Below are positions 13,520 to 22,696 of a stretch of 36,725 nt of DNA, in pieces. Source of the DNA: Methylobacter tundripaludum. GTDB lineage: Bacteria; Pseudomonadota; Gammaproteobacteria; Methylococcales; Methylomonadaceae. Made by a program: the position numbers and the translations under genes. The first letter of the stretch is position 1, and the number at the start of each line of letters is the position of its first letter. The notes below the pieces were generated by a model. The model was given only the letters and a program-made list of their open reading frames with translations. It was not told the origin of the DNA and did no database searches. The DNA is taken from assembly GCF_002934365.1 (NCBI RefSeq), contig NZ_PTIY01000021.1, positions 1 to 36,725 on the forward strand, in the 5' to 3' direction.

Positions 13520-15952
13520 TTAAAACTCGACTTTCACCGATCCCATCAAAGTCCTTGGCGCACCCCAAGTAGTCCGGGTCTGAAGAGTGGCGGAGTTGGA
13601 TTGGATAAAACCATCGTGGATATATTCCTTATCCAGCAGGTTGGTGACATTCAATTGAAGAGTGACTTTGGTTTTAGCGACATTCCGTGTATAGCTCCCC
13701 AACAGATTAACGACGCCATACCCGGCAAAATCGAACTGCTGCCGGTCGAAAGTTGCTTTTCTTGAGCTATACAAGTCCACGCCGGCGCCCACTTTGAATC
13801 CGCGCAGGTAATCTTGCTGAAAATCGTATGTTGTCCATAAAGTGGATGTATTTTTAGGAATGCCCCGGAGCGGGCTGCCGACAGGTATGTTATTGGGGTT
13901 GTTTTCCTTGAGCACCTCGGTTTCGGTATAGGCATAGGTAGCTATAGTGTTCCATCCCGGTAAAATTTCGCCTTTGATGTCCACTTCCACGCCACGGCTT
14001 TGCGCCTCGCCGGTTGCAATGCTGAAGGTTGGATTAGTAGGGTCAGTCGTGGGAATGTTTTGCTTGGTCAAGTTGAAGTAAGCAATGGTGGTGCTCAAAC
14101 GGTCATCGAAGAATGCGGTTTTAAATCCCCCTTCCCATTGTTGCGCGGTTTGCGGCGGTAAAAATGTACCGCCTTGTCCCTGTCCGTTGGTGGTGCCGAA
14201 ATTTTCCACATAGTTGCCGTAAAGACTTAGCCATTTGATGGGCTGCCAAAGCAAGCCCACTTGTGGCGTGACCGCATCGGCTTTTTGACCTACCTGCTTG
14301 GTAAGAACATTGTATTGCTCGACATCCTGATAACGGAAACCGCCCATCACATGGACGTTATAAGGCAACTTGATTTGATCCTGTAGATAGATGCCGTACA
14401 AATCCGTGGTCGTGTGAAACGATTGGCTGGCGCGCGTCGCTGGATTGACGGGCGGAAGGCCAGTGTGGACAGGGTTATAAATGTCAATGGTGCTTGGAAC
14501 GGTGCTGCTGTAGCCGACGGAATTTTCATCTTGGAGGTAATAATCGCCACCGACTAACAACGTGTGTTTAAGCCCCCATGTGTCGAAATGGCCGGTCAAA
14601 TTGGTTGTCGTAAAATAGCTGTCGTCGGTATAAAAGTCGCTGGTAAGCAATTGTCTATTCAGTGTGCGTTGGTCAGCGTTCAAAAGTCCCGAGTTCATCG
14701 CTATCCGTGTTCTATCCAATAGATTGATGCCAAGTTGCTCGGACAATACCCAGTCGTCACTGAATTTATGGTTCACACTAAGGCCGATAAATTCATTATC
14801 GAGAGGATTTTTATTGTCGGCCTCTATCAAATTTCTTTCGCGAGGAATTTTCGCTAGGCGCGGGTTGATCCAGGTGCCATTCGCTGTTTTTCCATCAATG
14901 ATTAAAGCGCCTGCCCCCGGATCGTAACTATTATTTTCGTGCCGGTATTCCATCTCCAGGATTGCTTGCGTCTGTGGGCTGATGTTCCATTGCAAGACCG
15001 GCGCGACAAACACTTTTTCAGAATCGACAAACTCGCGAAACGAACCGCTGTTTTCGTAGGAAACATTCATCCGATACAGCAAGTTCTTATTGTTAGTCAA
15101 AGGCCCGGTCGCATCGATACTGGTACGATAGAAATCAAATGATCCGGCTTGCTGTTGCAGCGAATAATACGCAGTCTCCAATGGTTTTTTAGTGACGACA
15201 TTAACCATGCCTCCGGGTTCGACGCGTCCGTACAGCATCGCCGCAGGCCCTTTGAGAACTTCCAGGCTTTGCACATTCGCCATGGCGCGCGTTCCGTCTG
15301 CGCCTCCGTTAGTATCGATACGCATGCCGTTGCGAAAGTAGTTGTAGTTGAAAAAACCGCGTATGGTGACTTGATCGGAAATCCCGCCAGCGCCTTGACC
15401 GGTAGTGACCCCGCTGACATATTTCACCGCCTGATCAAGCTTAATGGCTTGCTGGTCATCGAGCACCGCTTTCGGCAACACTTGAATATTCAGCGGCGTT
15501 TCCATGATCGGCGTGTCGGTTTTGGTGGCGAAGCTGGAATTGGGAGCCGCGTAGTCTTTATTATAAGGGTCGTTAGGATCATAGCGCCTTTCACTCTTAA
15601 CCGTTACGGCAGATAAGGTTGTAGAACCGGGGGCTTTAGAAACCGGAATTTTTTCAAGCGTCACCGATTCGGTGTCGGTAAAACGATAAGTAACACCGGT
15701 GTTAGACAGTAATTTCTCCAGGGCTTGCTGCGGCGTATAGCTTCCCGATACGCCCGGCGTTTTTATGTCGCGCGCTACATCGGCGCTAAAGAAAGTTTTA
15801 ATGCCGGTGTTTTCGGAAAATTGCAGCAGTGCGGAAGAAAGGGATTGGGCCGGTATATTAAAATTCTGCTTCTGCCCGGTTTCGGCGATTGCAGAACTTG
15901 CCTGCATAATGGCCAGTAACATTAGGACGGCGGAATTTCTGGTAAATTTCAT
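13520..15952 (-). CDS. TonB-dependent siderophore receptor with STN domain, module 1
   Basis: This is an 810-aa outer-membrane receptor of FpvA/FhuE type. A signal peptide ends near residue 23 (SSAIA). The STN signalling domain (about 28-105) contains FNIPAQSLSSALLQFSENTG and YTPQQALEKLLSNTGVTYRF. A TonB-box-like TTLSAVTVK follows, then the plug (about 145-270) with ETPLNIQVLPKAVLDDQQA, TIRGFFNYNYFRNGMRID and LKGPAAMLYGRVEPGGMVN. The barrel ends MGSVKVEF with the canonical C-terminal Phe. STN contacts FecR in the periplasm, so this receptor should control its own transcription. The start is supported by AAGGAG a few bases upstream. A close paralogue begins at 36280. The siderophore is unknown. 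Confidence 0.95.
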   Translation of the reverse strand: MKFTRNSAVLMLLAIMQASSAIAETGQKQNFNIPAQSLSSALLQFSENTGIKTFFSADVARDIKTPGVSGSYTPQQALEKLLSNTGVTYRFTDTESVTLEKIPVSKAPGSTTLSAVTVKSERRYDPNDPYNKDYAAPNSSFATKTDTPIMETPLNIQVLPKAVLDDQQAIKLDQAVKYVSGVTTGQGAGGISDQVTIRGFFNYNYFRNGMRIDTNGGADGTRAMANVQSLEVLKGPAAMLYGRVEPGGMVNVVTKKPLETAYYSLQQQAGSFDFYRTSIDATGPLTNNKNLLYRMNVSYENSGSFREFVDSEKVFVAPVLQWNISPQTQAILEMEYRHENNSYDPGAGALIIDGKTANGTWINPRLAKIPRERNLIEADNKNPLDNEFIGLSVNHKFSDDWVLSEQLGINLLDRTRIAMNSGLLNADQRTLNRQLLTSDFYTDDSYFTTTNLTGHFDTWGLKHTLLVGGDYYLQDENSVGYSSTVPSTIDIYNPVHTGLPPVNPATRASQSFHTTTDLYGIYLQDQIKLPYNVHVMGGFRYQDVEQYNVLTKQVGQKADAVTPQVGLLWQPIKWLSLYGNYVENFGTTNGQGQGGTFLPPQTAQQWEGGFKTAFFDDRLSTTIAYFNLTKQNIPTTDPTNPTFSIATGEAQSRGVEVDIKGEILPGWNTIATYAYTETEVLKENNPNNIPVGSPLRGIPKNTSTLWTTYDFQQDYLRGFKVGAGVDLYSSRKATFDRQQFDFAGYGVVNLLGSYTRNVAKTKVTLQLNVTNLLDKEYIHDGFIQSNSATLQTRTTWGAPRTLMGSVKVEF

Positions 15953-16090
15953 GAATACTCCTTATTAGTTATTGTTGAAGTCTTGATAAGACGACAGCGC
16001 ACTGTAAGAGTATCTATTCGGTTTTGAATTTTTTTTGACTGAAATACGTGGCCCGACGAAATGCAAGATAAGCCGCACTTACGCTATTTT

Positions 16091-17074
16091 TTACTTTGCA
16101 GAAAGCAGCACCAGTTTTTCGGTGATTTTGGTGATGCTAATCGGCAAGCTTTGTTCGATGGTAAGCAGCGCGACATTGGTATCGTCGGTCGCAAACACGC
16201 CGGTTACCGGCAAGGCTTTGATGGCGTCGTTCATGACCATAATTTTGCCGGAACGGTAGCGGTTGAGTTCTTCTATCACTTCAGCCAACGGCCTGTCCTG
16301 AAAAATCATACGTTGATTTTTCCAAGCCTGACCGCGTTGTAAATTAGCGGTTGTAACGGCGCTCAGGGCGTCATCGGAAAAAGCCACCTGCTGGCCTTCG
16401 GGCAAGCTTTCTAAGACTTTTCCGTTTTCCGCCGTGACTCTGACGGAGTGTTGGTAAACGGTGACAGTCACGTCTTTCCGCCGGGTTTTAATATTAAATT
16501 CAGTACCCAAAGCGCGGACTTGGCCTGAATGGGTTTGCACCTCAAAAGGACGCTTGGCGTCAGGGGCAACCACAAAATAGGCTTCGCCGTCATGCAGGGT
16601 GATTTGCCGGCGCTGTGCCGAATAATCGATGGAAACGGCGGTGTCGGTATTCATTATTATTTCCGAACCATCCGCCAGCGTGACGTTACGTTGCTTGCCG
16701 GGAGCCGTTGTATAGTCCGCAAAATAAAATCCGGCCTGGGTATACATCAACGATGCCATCAGCAACAGCGAGGCGGCGATGCCCAGAGGCCGGACAAATC
16801 GTAAACCAGGCTTACTTGAATTGGATGTTTTAAAGGCGATAACCCGGCCGCTTGCTGCACCGGTAATATCCGCTTCAGTCAGGCTGTCGAGCCCCAGCCA
16901 AAATGCGTTGATTTCCTGCCAGGCCATTTTGTTTTCAGGCCGTTCGTTCAGCCAAACTTCAAACTCGCGCCGCTGCTGTTCCGTTACCAGATCCGAACTC
17001 AACTGCGCCTGCCAATAGGCGGCTTGCATTGCCGTTTTGTTTTGTCGGTTAGATTCGGGCATGGTGAAACTCAA
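16091..17074 (-). CDS. FecR-type anti-sigma regulator, module 1
   Basis: This is a 327-aa inner-membrane regulator. The N-terminal cytoplasmic DUF4880 region (about 12-60) has AAYWQAQLSS and FEVWLNERPENKMAWQEINAFW. One membrane helix lies near 93-112 (PLGIAASLLLMASLMY). The periplasmic FecR domain (about 120-220) has TAPGKQRNVTLADGS, NTDTAVSIDY and GEAYFVVAPDAKRPFEVQT. The C-terminal STN-like/DUF4974 domain (about 255-325) has QDRPLAEVIEELNRYRSGKI. It holds or activates the cognate FecI until the receptor STN domain signals. It starts 56 bp after the sigma gene and ends 138 bp before the receptor, so the fecI-fecR pair probably forms one transcript. Confidence 0.93.
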   Translation of the reverse strand: MSFTMPESNRQNKTAMQAAYWQAQLSSDLVTEQQRREFEVWLNERPENKMAWQEINAFWLGLDSLTEADITGAASGRVIAFKTSNSSKPGLRFVRPLGIAASLLLMASLMYTQAGFYFADYTTAPGKQRNVTLADGSEIIMNTDTAVSIDYSAQRRQITLHDGEAYFVVAPDAKRPFEVQTHSGQVRALGTEFNIKTRRKDVTVTVYQHSVRVTAENGKVLESLPEGQQVAFSDDALSAVTTANLQRGQAWKNQRMIFQDRPLAEVIEELNRYRSGKIMVMNDAIKALPVTGVFATDDTNVALLTIEQSLPISITKITEKLVLLSAK

Positions 17075-17130
17075 AAGGTTATTAGGCTGAGACGTTTGTG
17101 CGCGTCTTTGTATCTATATGCGAGCGATGT

Positions 17131-17670
17131 TTATTCCGCAACCTTGTGGCCGACGGGTGAATCAAGCTCCCGCATTCTGCGCCGGCAATGTTCCATGGCT
17201 TTAACAATGTGTTTAAGCACGGTACTCTCGGAAATACCGAGTTCATCCATTATTACAGAATAGGGCTGGTGTTTGAACTTATGCATGATAAAAACTTCCC
17301 GGCACCGGGGCGGCAACTCGGACACCGCTTGGCGCAGGTGCGCTATTTGCTCCTGGGTGTAAAGCTGATGCTCAATCGACGGCGTCGGGTCCGCTTGGTA
17401 AGCCAATTCGGATTCGTCAGCATGTCGCGCTACTCTGCGGTTACTGCTGCGAAGATGGTCTATCGCAAGATTGCTGACGATCTTATACAAAAAAGCACGG
17501 GGGTTTTTGAGGTCGTTTTTGATGTCTGAATGTATCAATCGTAAAAAAGCATCCTGCAAAATATCGGACGCCGCTTCCGAGCAATGGGTCTGGCGCACCA
17601 GATAACCATGCAATTCTTCCCGATGCTCCTGAATTAATTCTGCGACGGCGTAATGAGTGAGTTTGTGCAT
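17131..17670 (-). CDS. FecI-type ECF sigma factor, module 1
   Basis: This is a 179-aa ECF sigma factor. Region 2 (about 15-80) includes ASDILQDAFLRLIHS and NPRAFLYKIVSNLAIDHLRS. Region 4 (about 112-166) includes LRQAVSELPPRCREVFIMHK and MDELGISESTVLKHIVKAME. Order, length and neighbours are those of iron-starvation sigma factors that transcribe the adjacent receptor. Upstream, the 246-bp gap to 17917 holds the paired half-site at 17806-17843, starting 136 bp before the start codon. No Fur-like box was recognised there. Confidence 0.95.
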   Translation of the reverse strand: MHKLTHYAVAELIQEHREELHGYLVRQTHCSEAASDILQDAFLRLIHSDIKNDLKNPRAFLYKIVSNLAIDHLRSSNRRVARHADESELAYQADPTPSIEHQLYTQEQIAHLRQAVSELPPRCREVFIMHKFKHQPYSVIMDELGISESTVLKHIVKAMEHCRRRMRELDSPVGHKVAE

Positions 17671-17805
17671 GAAACAAATGAGTCCTTTTTGTTTAAAAAG
17701 CGCACTGTTTCAGCAATTAACCTGCCGGTTATTGCAACCGCTTGTTAAAGCAAGAACTTACCTTATGCTTGAAGCCGACACGAGGAGCTTGTTAAGAAAA
17801 AAAAC

Positions 17806-17843
17806 TGCGGCATATCACACACTCGCGCATGTCATATGCCGTG
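17806..17843. promoter_or_regulatory. Paired CATATG half-sites upstream of fecI (module 1)
   Basis: TGCGGCATATCACACA (17806-17821) and CATGTCATATGCCGTG (17828-17843) face each other, 22 bp apart start to start. They form the same inverted pair seen upstream of the other FecI-type genes. They lie about 136 bp upstream of the sigma start codon. Confidence 0.6.
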
Positions 17844-17916
17844 TTTTGCATTCGAGATATAGCGCACAAACGATGTGCTCTATAGGACGTTTCGCGGTTC
17901 AGACCTGAATCGTATT

Positions 17917-18261
17917 CTACTTCTTATCCAGCTTATCCTTGGCCGCAGTGGTTTCAGCCTGGAGTTTTTCCATGGACGCCTTCAATCGGGCTTGTTCGTC
18001 ATTTGCGGCATTGGCGATCAGTGCATTGTCGGCGTTGGCCTCTTTTATCACGCAGCCGTTATAGGCATTGGCTTTTTGCTGCCAGTCATTGATTGCCTTG
18101 ACGCTTTGGTTGTAAGTCTCAACGCTGCTTGGGTCAATAACCGGAACCACGGGCTCGCTGCCGCAGCCGCTCGGCGACCAGACTCCGTTCGCGATAGTTC
18201 CCGCCATGCCTGTAGATGCAGTCAGCATCATTGCCGCGGTAAAAAATAGTCGTTTTATCAT
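17917..18261 (-). CDS. Small secreted protein of unknown function
   Basis: The ATG at 18261 is chosen because AAGGAG sits five bases upstream; an earlier GTG at 18267 would be too close. The product is 114 aa. A clear signal peptide ends MTASTGMAG-type (cleavage probably after MAG or GMA). The mature part begins NGVWSPSGCGSEP, has two cysteines (SGCGSE and YNGCVIKE) that could form a disulphide, and continues as a charged helix likely to form a coiled coil (NDEQARLKASMEKLQAETT). It lies 74 bp downstream of the PepSY_TM gene of module 2 on the same strand, so it is probably the last gene of that operon. I recognise the pattern from other uncharacterised small periplasmic proteins but know no function. 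Confidence 0.7.
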   Translation of the reverse strand: MIKRLFFTAAMMLTASTGMAGTIANGVWSPSGCGSEPVVPVIDPSSVETYNQSVKAINDWQQKANAYNGCVIKEANADNALIANAANDEQARLKASMEKLQAETTAAKDKLDKK

Positions 18262-18335
18262 TTCCACTCCTTAAGTTATTTTTAATTGATCGGGGCTTTG
18301 CTCAGCAACAAGCAGAATGCCAGTGTATCTGGAGT

Positions 18336-19583
18336 TCATGTCCTCTGCAATTGCTCGCCGTGTGTCTTTTTTGCGGACTTCGCCCGCCGCTTTTGCCGCC
18401 AGCGGATCACACCGGTAACGAATAACAGCGGGCAGGCAAGACCGGATAAAAACACCAGAATCCGCCCGGTCATACCGAACGCCTGCCCGGAATGCAGCGG
18501 CCACTGCCACTGCGTGAACACTTCGCCCGCCGTGCCGATGGTCGGATCGTCTAAGTCCAGTATGTTGCCGCTGTAACGATCCATCACCAGGCAACGCCGC
18601 TGCAACAGACTACCGGGCGCATCGACGCCATTCTGGCATACCGTATAGGTTTTGGTCGGTTCGGGCGCGCCGTAAATAGAGTGCGGCCGGCCGGTCGGGT
18701 AGCGTTGCAGGGCTATCGCGACGGCCTCGTCCATGCCGATGGCTTGGGCGCTGCCGACCGGCGGCGTCGAACGGAACCAGTAGCGGTACGTCACCGGCGA
18801 GAACAGTTCCAGCACCGGCGCCACGTTATGCGGCAGCACCATGTAAATCCCGGAAAACAGCACGGGCAGCAGCACCAGCGCCGAATAAAACCCTGCGGTC
18901 TTATGCAGGTCGTAGTGCAGGCGCTCGGCACTGGCCTTGCGCTTGACAGTCAGAGCCTGCCGCCAACGCCCGGTCAGCGGCCACCAGACTATCAAGCCGG
19001 TCAGCACCGAGATCATCAATAACGCGCCGGACAGACCTACCACCACCGTGCTGACATCGTGCGACTTAATCAGCAGCGCGTAATGCAGTTTGAATATAAA
19101 GTCGATAAAGGTTTGGGGAATAAGGCTGTCCGAGCGTTCGAGCAGCCGCTTGCCGGTTACCTGAGCCGTATAGGGATCGACCGCAACCAGCCAGATTTCA
19201 CGCACTCCGTCCGCCGCCGTGACGGCGTATCTGAGTTTGAAAGCGGCTTGCTCATTGCGCGGATAGGTGGCGAACGTATGCTTGGCCTGCGTCGGCATAA
19301 CCTTGCGCCCGGCCTCGAATATAGCCGCCAAAGGCCGGTAAGCAGCGGAATGTTCCGGCGGCTTGACGATTAACAACTCGCTATTCAGCCATTCGTCGAT
19401 TTCTTCATAAAACACCAGAATACTGCCGGTGACGCCGTAGATTGAAAGCAATAACCCCAAGCTCAAGCCCAGCCATAGATGCATCGCCAGCCAGTTTTTG
19501 CGCCGGGTTTTCAGGCGGGATAGTCTCAGGTTTGGCGATTGTTGTTTGGTTACCGAATCGGCAGGATTTACATTGGATTTCAT
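18336..19583 (-). CDS. PepSY_TM inner-membrane protein (siderophore reductase-like), module 2
   Basis: This is a 415-aa polytopic membrane protein. Conserved features are MHLWLGL in TM1 (H35), VAVDPYTAQVTGK in the first PepSY region, FKLHYALL (H167), LTGLIVWWPLTGRW, YDLHKTAGFYSA (H227), MDRYSGNILDLDD, and PLHSGQAFGMTGR (H364). As in the other modules these histidines may ligate heme for reduction of a ferric chelate; that role is by analogy with FoxB. It follows the module 2 receptor by 112 bp, which contain a perfect hairpin at 19637-19669. Its C-terminal 255 residues are closely matched by the broken gene at 25597-26537, which shows a recent shared origin. Confidence 0.87.
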   Translation of the reverse strand: MKSNVNPADSVTKQQSPNLRLSRLKTRRKNWLAMHLWLGLSLGLLLSIYGVTGSILVFYEEIDEWLNSELLIVKPPEHSAAYRPLAAIFEAGRKVMPTQAKHTFATYPRNEQAAFKLRYAVTAADGVREIWLVAVDPYTAQVTGKRLLERSDSLIPQTFIDFIFKLHYALLIKSHDVSTVVVGLSGALLMISVLTGLIVWWPLTGRWRQALTVKRKASAERLHYDLHKTAGFYSALVLLPVLFSGIYMVLPHNVAPVLELFSPVTYRYWFRSTPPVGSAQAIGMDEAVAIALQRYPTGRPHSIYGAPEPTKTYTVCQNGVDAPGSLLQRRCLVMDRYSGNILDLDDPTIGTAGEVFTQWQWPLHSGQAFGMTGRILVFLSGLACPLLFVTGVIRWRQKRRAKSAKKTHGEQLQRT

Positions 19584-19636
19584 CGTTTATTTTGTCGAAT
19601 TGAATGTCGATACCGGGTTGCTGAAAGTACACAACT

Positions 19637-19669
19637 ATGCCGGACGGAGTTACAAACTCCGTCCGGCAT
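19637..19669. repeat. REP-like hairpin after TonB receptor gene
   Basis: A perfect 15-bp inverted repeat, ATGCCGGACGGAGTT and its complement, has a 3-nt loop (ACA). It lies 27 bp after the receptor stop (19696) and before the PepSY gene start (19583). There is no T-run. It shares its core with the hairpin at 7955-7996, also directly 3' of a receptor gene. It may set the receptor-to-partner mRNA ratio. Confidence 0.75.
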
Positions 19670-19695
19670 GGAGAAGCCATTCACCCTATTTAGCT

Positions 19696-22158
19696 TTAAA
19701 ACTCCACACGGATCGACCCCATGAAAGTACGTGGCGCACCTGGCTGTGCTAAAAATCCGCCAAAAGCGGAAGTTTCATAAATAGTTTTATCCAATAGATT
19801 GTTGACATTAAGTTGCGTAGTAACAGTAGAATGGCCTACTTTCCAGGCATAGCCGAGAAGCGCATCAATCCGTACATAGCCCGGCATCTGCCAAGTATTG
19901 GCATTATTACCTTCACGTTGCCCTATCAGATAGGCGCCGGCTCCGAAACTTAAGCCGCGCAAGAATGGCTCTTGAACGGCGTATTTAGCCCAAAAGCTGC
20001 CTGAGTTTTTGGGGACATTCCAAAATCGGTGTCCTTGATCGCCTCGATTATCCTTGGTAATTTCAGTATCGGTATAGGCATAGCTTGCGATCAGATTTAA
20101 GCCGTCCGTGACTTGTCCTGAAACATCCACCTCCATGCCTCGGCTGCGGGCTTCTCCGGTTTGAACGGAAAATCTGGGATTCGTTGGATCGGCGGTGGCG
20201 ACGTTTTGTTTGGTCAAGTCATAAAAAGCGACCGTTGTCAGCAATTTTTTATCGAGTAATTCCGTTTTGAAGCCAACTTCGTGTTGCTGGGCTGTTTCAG
20301 AGTCGAGCGGTTTTCCGCTTGACGCCAAGGCGGTATTCGCACCGCCGAGCGATTCCACATAATTGCCATACAAAGCGAGCCAAGGCCAAGGTTGATACAC
20401 TAGACCCACGCGCGGGCTGAAAGCGTCGTTTTGAACTTCAGTCTCTCTGTTGCGCGCGGCTTCGATCGAAGTCGAAGCGGAGCCGCTGCTTCGTGTTGCC
20501 CAGTCATAGCGCCCGCCGCCCATGATATGCAGCTTATCGAAGAAAGTAATCTGATCCTGAAAGTAAGTGCCGTACCAGGATTGGGTCAGCGTACTAAAAC
20601 TATTAAAATTATTCGCCGTGGCTAACGGAACCTGGCCATAGACCGGATTGAAAATATCAACCACCGGCCTATAGGCTGCCGGCGCGGGATTGCCTGAGAA
20701 GCCTTGACTTTCGGCCTTTTCCCAAAAATAATCGAATCCCGCTAACGCCTGATGCTGTGTGCCCAAGAATTTAAATTTACCGGTGAGGTCTATGTTAGTC
20801 GCATAAGTGTCGGTAACGTCAATCGGCCTGGTAGTCACACTACGCGTGGCGGTGCGGTTATTGGCAGGGTTCACCGGCCCATTAAAAAACGACGAATTGT
20901 TGATCTGATAATCAAGGTTGTAATAGTGAAAGCGGTGCTGTATTTTCCAGTCGTCGTTGAATTGGTGCGACCAATCGAAGCCAATCAGTAACTTATCAAA
21001 TACGGAAGTTTCATTATCCGAACCAAATCCATAAAAGCGGCTGACGGGAACATTAGCGGGCCGATTGCCTACGACGGGAAGCCCCGTGTAACTGGTGCGC
21101 GTGTCGTACTGATATTCCAAATTCAAATTGACCTCTGTACGGTCGCTAGGCTTCCAGCTCAATGAAGGTGCGAAAAAAATCCGCTCCTGATCCATTTTAT
21201 CTATGAATAAATTATTATTTTGATAGGCCAAATTAAGGCGATAGAGTAGCGAACGGTCTTTATTGATAGGGCCGGTCGCATCCGCCGTAGTACGGTACAA
21301 ATCGTAAGAGCCGAACTGCTGCTCCAACGAGTAATAAGGGGTATCCAGTGGTTTCTTGGTCACAACATTGATCATTCCGCCGGGTTCAATCCGTCCATAC
21401 ATGGCGGCGGCAGGCCCTTTTACGACTTCGAGCTGTTCCAAGTTAGCCACCTCGTGTTGCGCGCGCCTTATCCGTAAGCCATTGCGATAGACGGTGGTCG
21501 AACCGTCAGAGACGAAACCGCGCATCTGGAAGCCTTCATACATGGGATCAGTTGCCCAGAAAATGCCGCTGACGTTCTTCACCGCATCTTTTATCCGAAT
21601 CGCCTGTTGATCTTTAAATACCTGTTTCGGAACCACCTGAATCGACATTGGCGTTTCCATAATAGGCGTGTCAGTTTTAGTTGCCGTGCTGGCGTTGGTT
21701 CGGTTGTAATTGGGATTGTAAGGATCGTTGTCGGCATAGCCGGTTTTTCCGGTCACCGTCACCGCTTTTAACGTGAGAGCATTGGACTGGTTTTGTCTGG
21801 TTGGCGCTTCTAAGGTGATGGTTTTATCATTACTGAATCGATACTTAAGCCCGGTGCCGTTCAGCAGTTTTTCCAGCGCTTGCGCCGGTGTATAAGCGCC
21901 GTTAAGGGCAGGCGCTTGCAGTTTATCCGCCACATCGCCTTCATAAAGCACTTGCAGCCGGGTCTCCGCGGAAAAACGGGTTAATGCGCTGGCCAAGGAT
22001 TGCGCCGGGATGTTGAATTGCAGGATTTTATCAGCTGCGACATCACCTGCATAGGCGTGTTGTCCCGCGCCAAACAGCATAAGAGGTATCATCAATCCGG
22101 CTGTCTTGATCAATTGTTGTCCGCGTTTAATACAAACCCGGCGTGTAGGTAGTGTCAT
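19696..22158 (-). CDS. TonB-dependent siderophore receptor with STN domain, module 2
   Basis: This is an 820-aa outer-membrane receptor. The long signal peptide ends near residue 38 (GQHAYAG). The STN domain (about 40-115) has LQFNIPAQSLASALTRFSAE and YTPAQALEKLLNGTGLKYRF. A TonB-box-like LTLKAVTVTG follows. The plug includes ETPMSIQVVPKQVFKDQQA, FQMRGFVSDGSTTVYRNG and VKGPAAAMYGRIEPGGMIN. The barrel ends MGSIRVEF. It is an FpvA/FhuE-type paralogue of the 13520-15952 receptor. AAGGAGG upstream supports the start. The FecR gene of the same module is separated by 538 bp that contain an oppositely oriented DUF1640-type gene, so the receptor probably has its own FecI-dependent promoter. Confidence 0.95.
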   Translation of the reverse strand: MTLPTRRVCIKRGQQLIKTAGLMIPLMLFGAGQHAYAGDVAADKILQFNIPAQSLASALTRFSAETRLQVLYEGDVADKLQAPALNGAYTPAQALEKLLNGTGLKYRFSNDKTITLEAPTRQNQSNALTLKAVTVTGKTGYADNDPYNPNYNRTNASTATKTDTPIMETPMSIQVVPKQVFKDQQAIRIKDAVKNVSGIFWATDPMYEGFQMRGFVSDGSTTVYRNGLRIRRAQHEVANLEQLEVVKGPAAAMYGRIEPGGMINVVTKKPLDTPYYSLEQQFGSYDLYRTTADATGPINKDRSLLYRLNLAYQNNNLFIDKMDQERIFFAPSLSWKPSDRTEVNLNLEYQYDTRTSYTGLPVVGNRPANVPVSRFYGFGSDNETSVFDKLLIGFDWSHQFNDDWKIQHRFHYYNLDYQINNSSFFNGPVNPANNRTATRSVTTRPIDVTDTYATNIDLTGKFKFLGTQHQALAGFDYFWEKAESQGFSGNPAPAAYRPVVDIFNPVYGQVPLATANNFNSFSTLTQSWYGTYFQDQITFFDKLHIMGGGRYDWATRSSGSASTSIEAARNRETEVQNDAFSPRVGLVYQPWPWLALYGNYVESLGGANTALASSGKPLDSETAQQHEVGFKTELLDKKLLTTVAFYDLTKQNVATADPTNPRFSVQTGEARSRGMEVDVSGQVTDGLNLIASYAYTDTEITKDNRGDQGHRFWNVPKNSGSFWAKYAVQEPFLRGLSFGAGAYLIGQREGNNANTWQMPGYVRIDALLGYAWKVGHSTVTTQLNVNNLLDKTIYETSAFGGFLAQPGAPRTFMGSIRVEF

Positions 22159-22421
22159 TAGGTAGATCCTCCTTAAGTCATAAAAGTGTTATCTTCATGA
22201 CCTACGACGAAGCGGAAAGGATTTACCCTTAGTCGTGGAGGAAAAAAATTGATGGCCATTAAACCGTTCGCCGCGAGTTTGTCGAACATGCACGCATTAA
22301 CTTCACGGGCAATCGCTCAGGTCGCACAGGTAATACTGATGGCCTGCATGTTGTTTAGCGCATCCACGCAGCTTTATTATTTGTTATACTGCAAACACTT
22401 TGAAATGCGCCGGAGTCAATG

Positions 22422-22667
22422 ATGGCAACAATTACATTTGATGCTCATAAATTTGTTCGCAAATTACAAGAGGCCGGCTTTGACCAAAAGCAAGCGGAAG
22501 GATTGACAGAGGCAATGCGCGCGGCCATTGAAGAATCGGAGCTGGTCACTAAAAAGGACTTACAAATTGAACTTGCACCCATCAAAGCCGATCTTAATTT
22601 ACTCAAATGGATGATGGGGGCTCTTATCGCCCTCGCCATCGCCAATTTCTCCAAGCAATTTTTATGA
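22422..22667 (+). CDS. DUF1640-like coiled-coil membrane protein
   Basis: This is an 81-aa protein beginning MATITFDAHKFVRKLQEAGF, the typical opening of DUF1640 (CCDC90-like) proteins. It has an acidic coiled-coil helix (AEGLTEAMRAAIEESELVTK, IELAPIKADLNLLKW) and one C-terminal membrane helix (MMGALIALAIANF). An ATG three bases earlier (22419) is too close to the GGAG at 22412-22415, so 22422 is chosen. Bacterial members are abundant and without established function. It stands alone on the opposite strand between fecR and the receptor of module 2, and its stop is only 29 bp from the fecR stop, so it looks like an insertion into that module. The 263 bp before it (22159-22421) hold the receptor leader and a decayed TTCGCC..GTCGAAC repeat. 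Confidence 0.8.
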   Translation: MATITFDAHKFVRKLQEAGFDQKQAEGLTEAMRAAIEESELVTKKDLQIELAPIKADLNLLKWMMGALIALAIANFSKQFL

Positions 22668-22696
22668 GTGAACCGGCGGAAGCTGCCCAGCATCGG

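Noticed and set aside
17671-17916. Fur box upstream of the sigma genes
   Set aside because: No GATAATGATAATCATTATC-like 19-mer was recognised by eye in this or the other sigma upstream regions; only the CATATG half-site pair is conserved.
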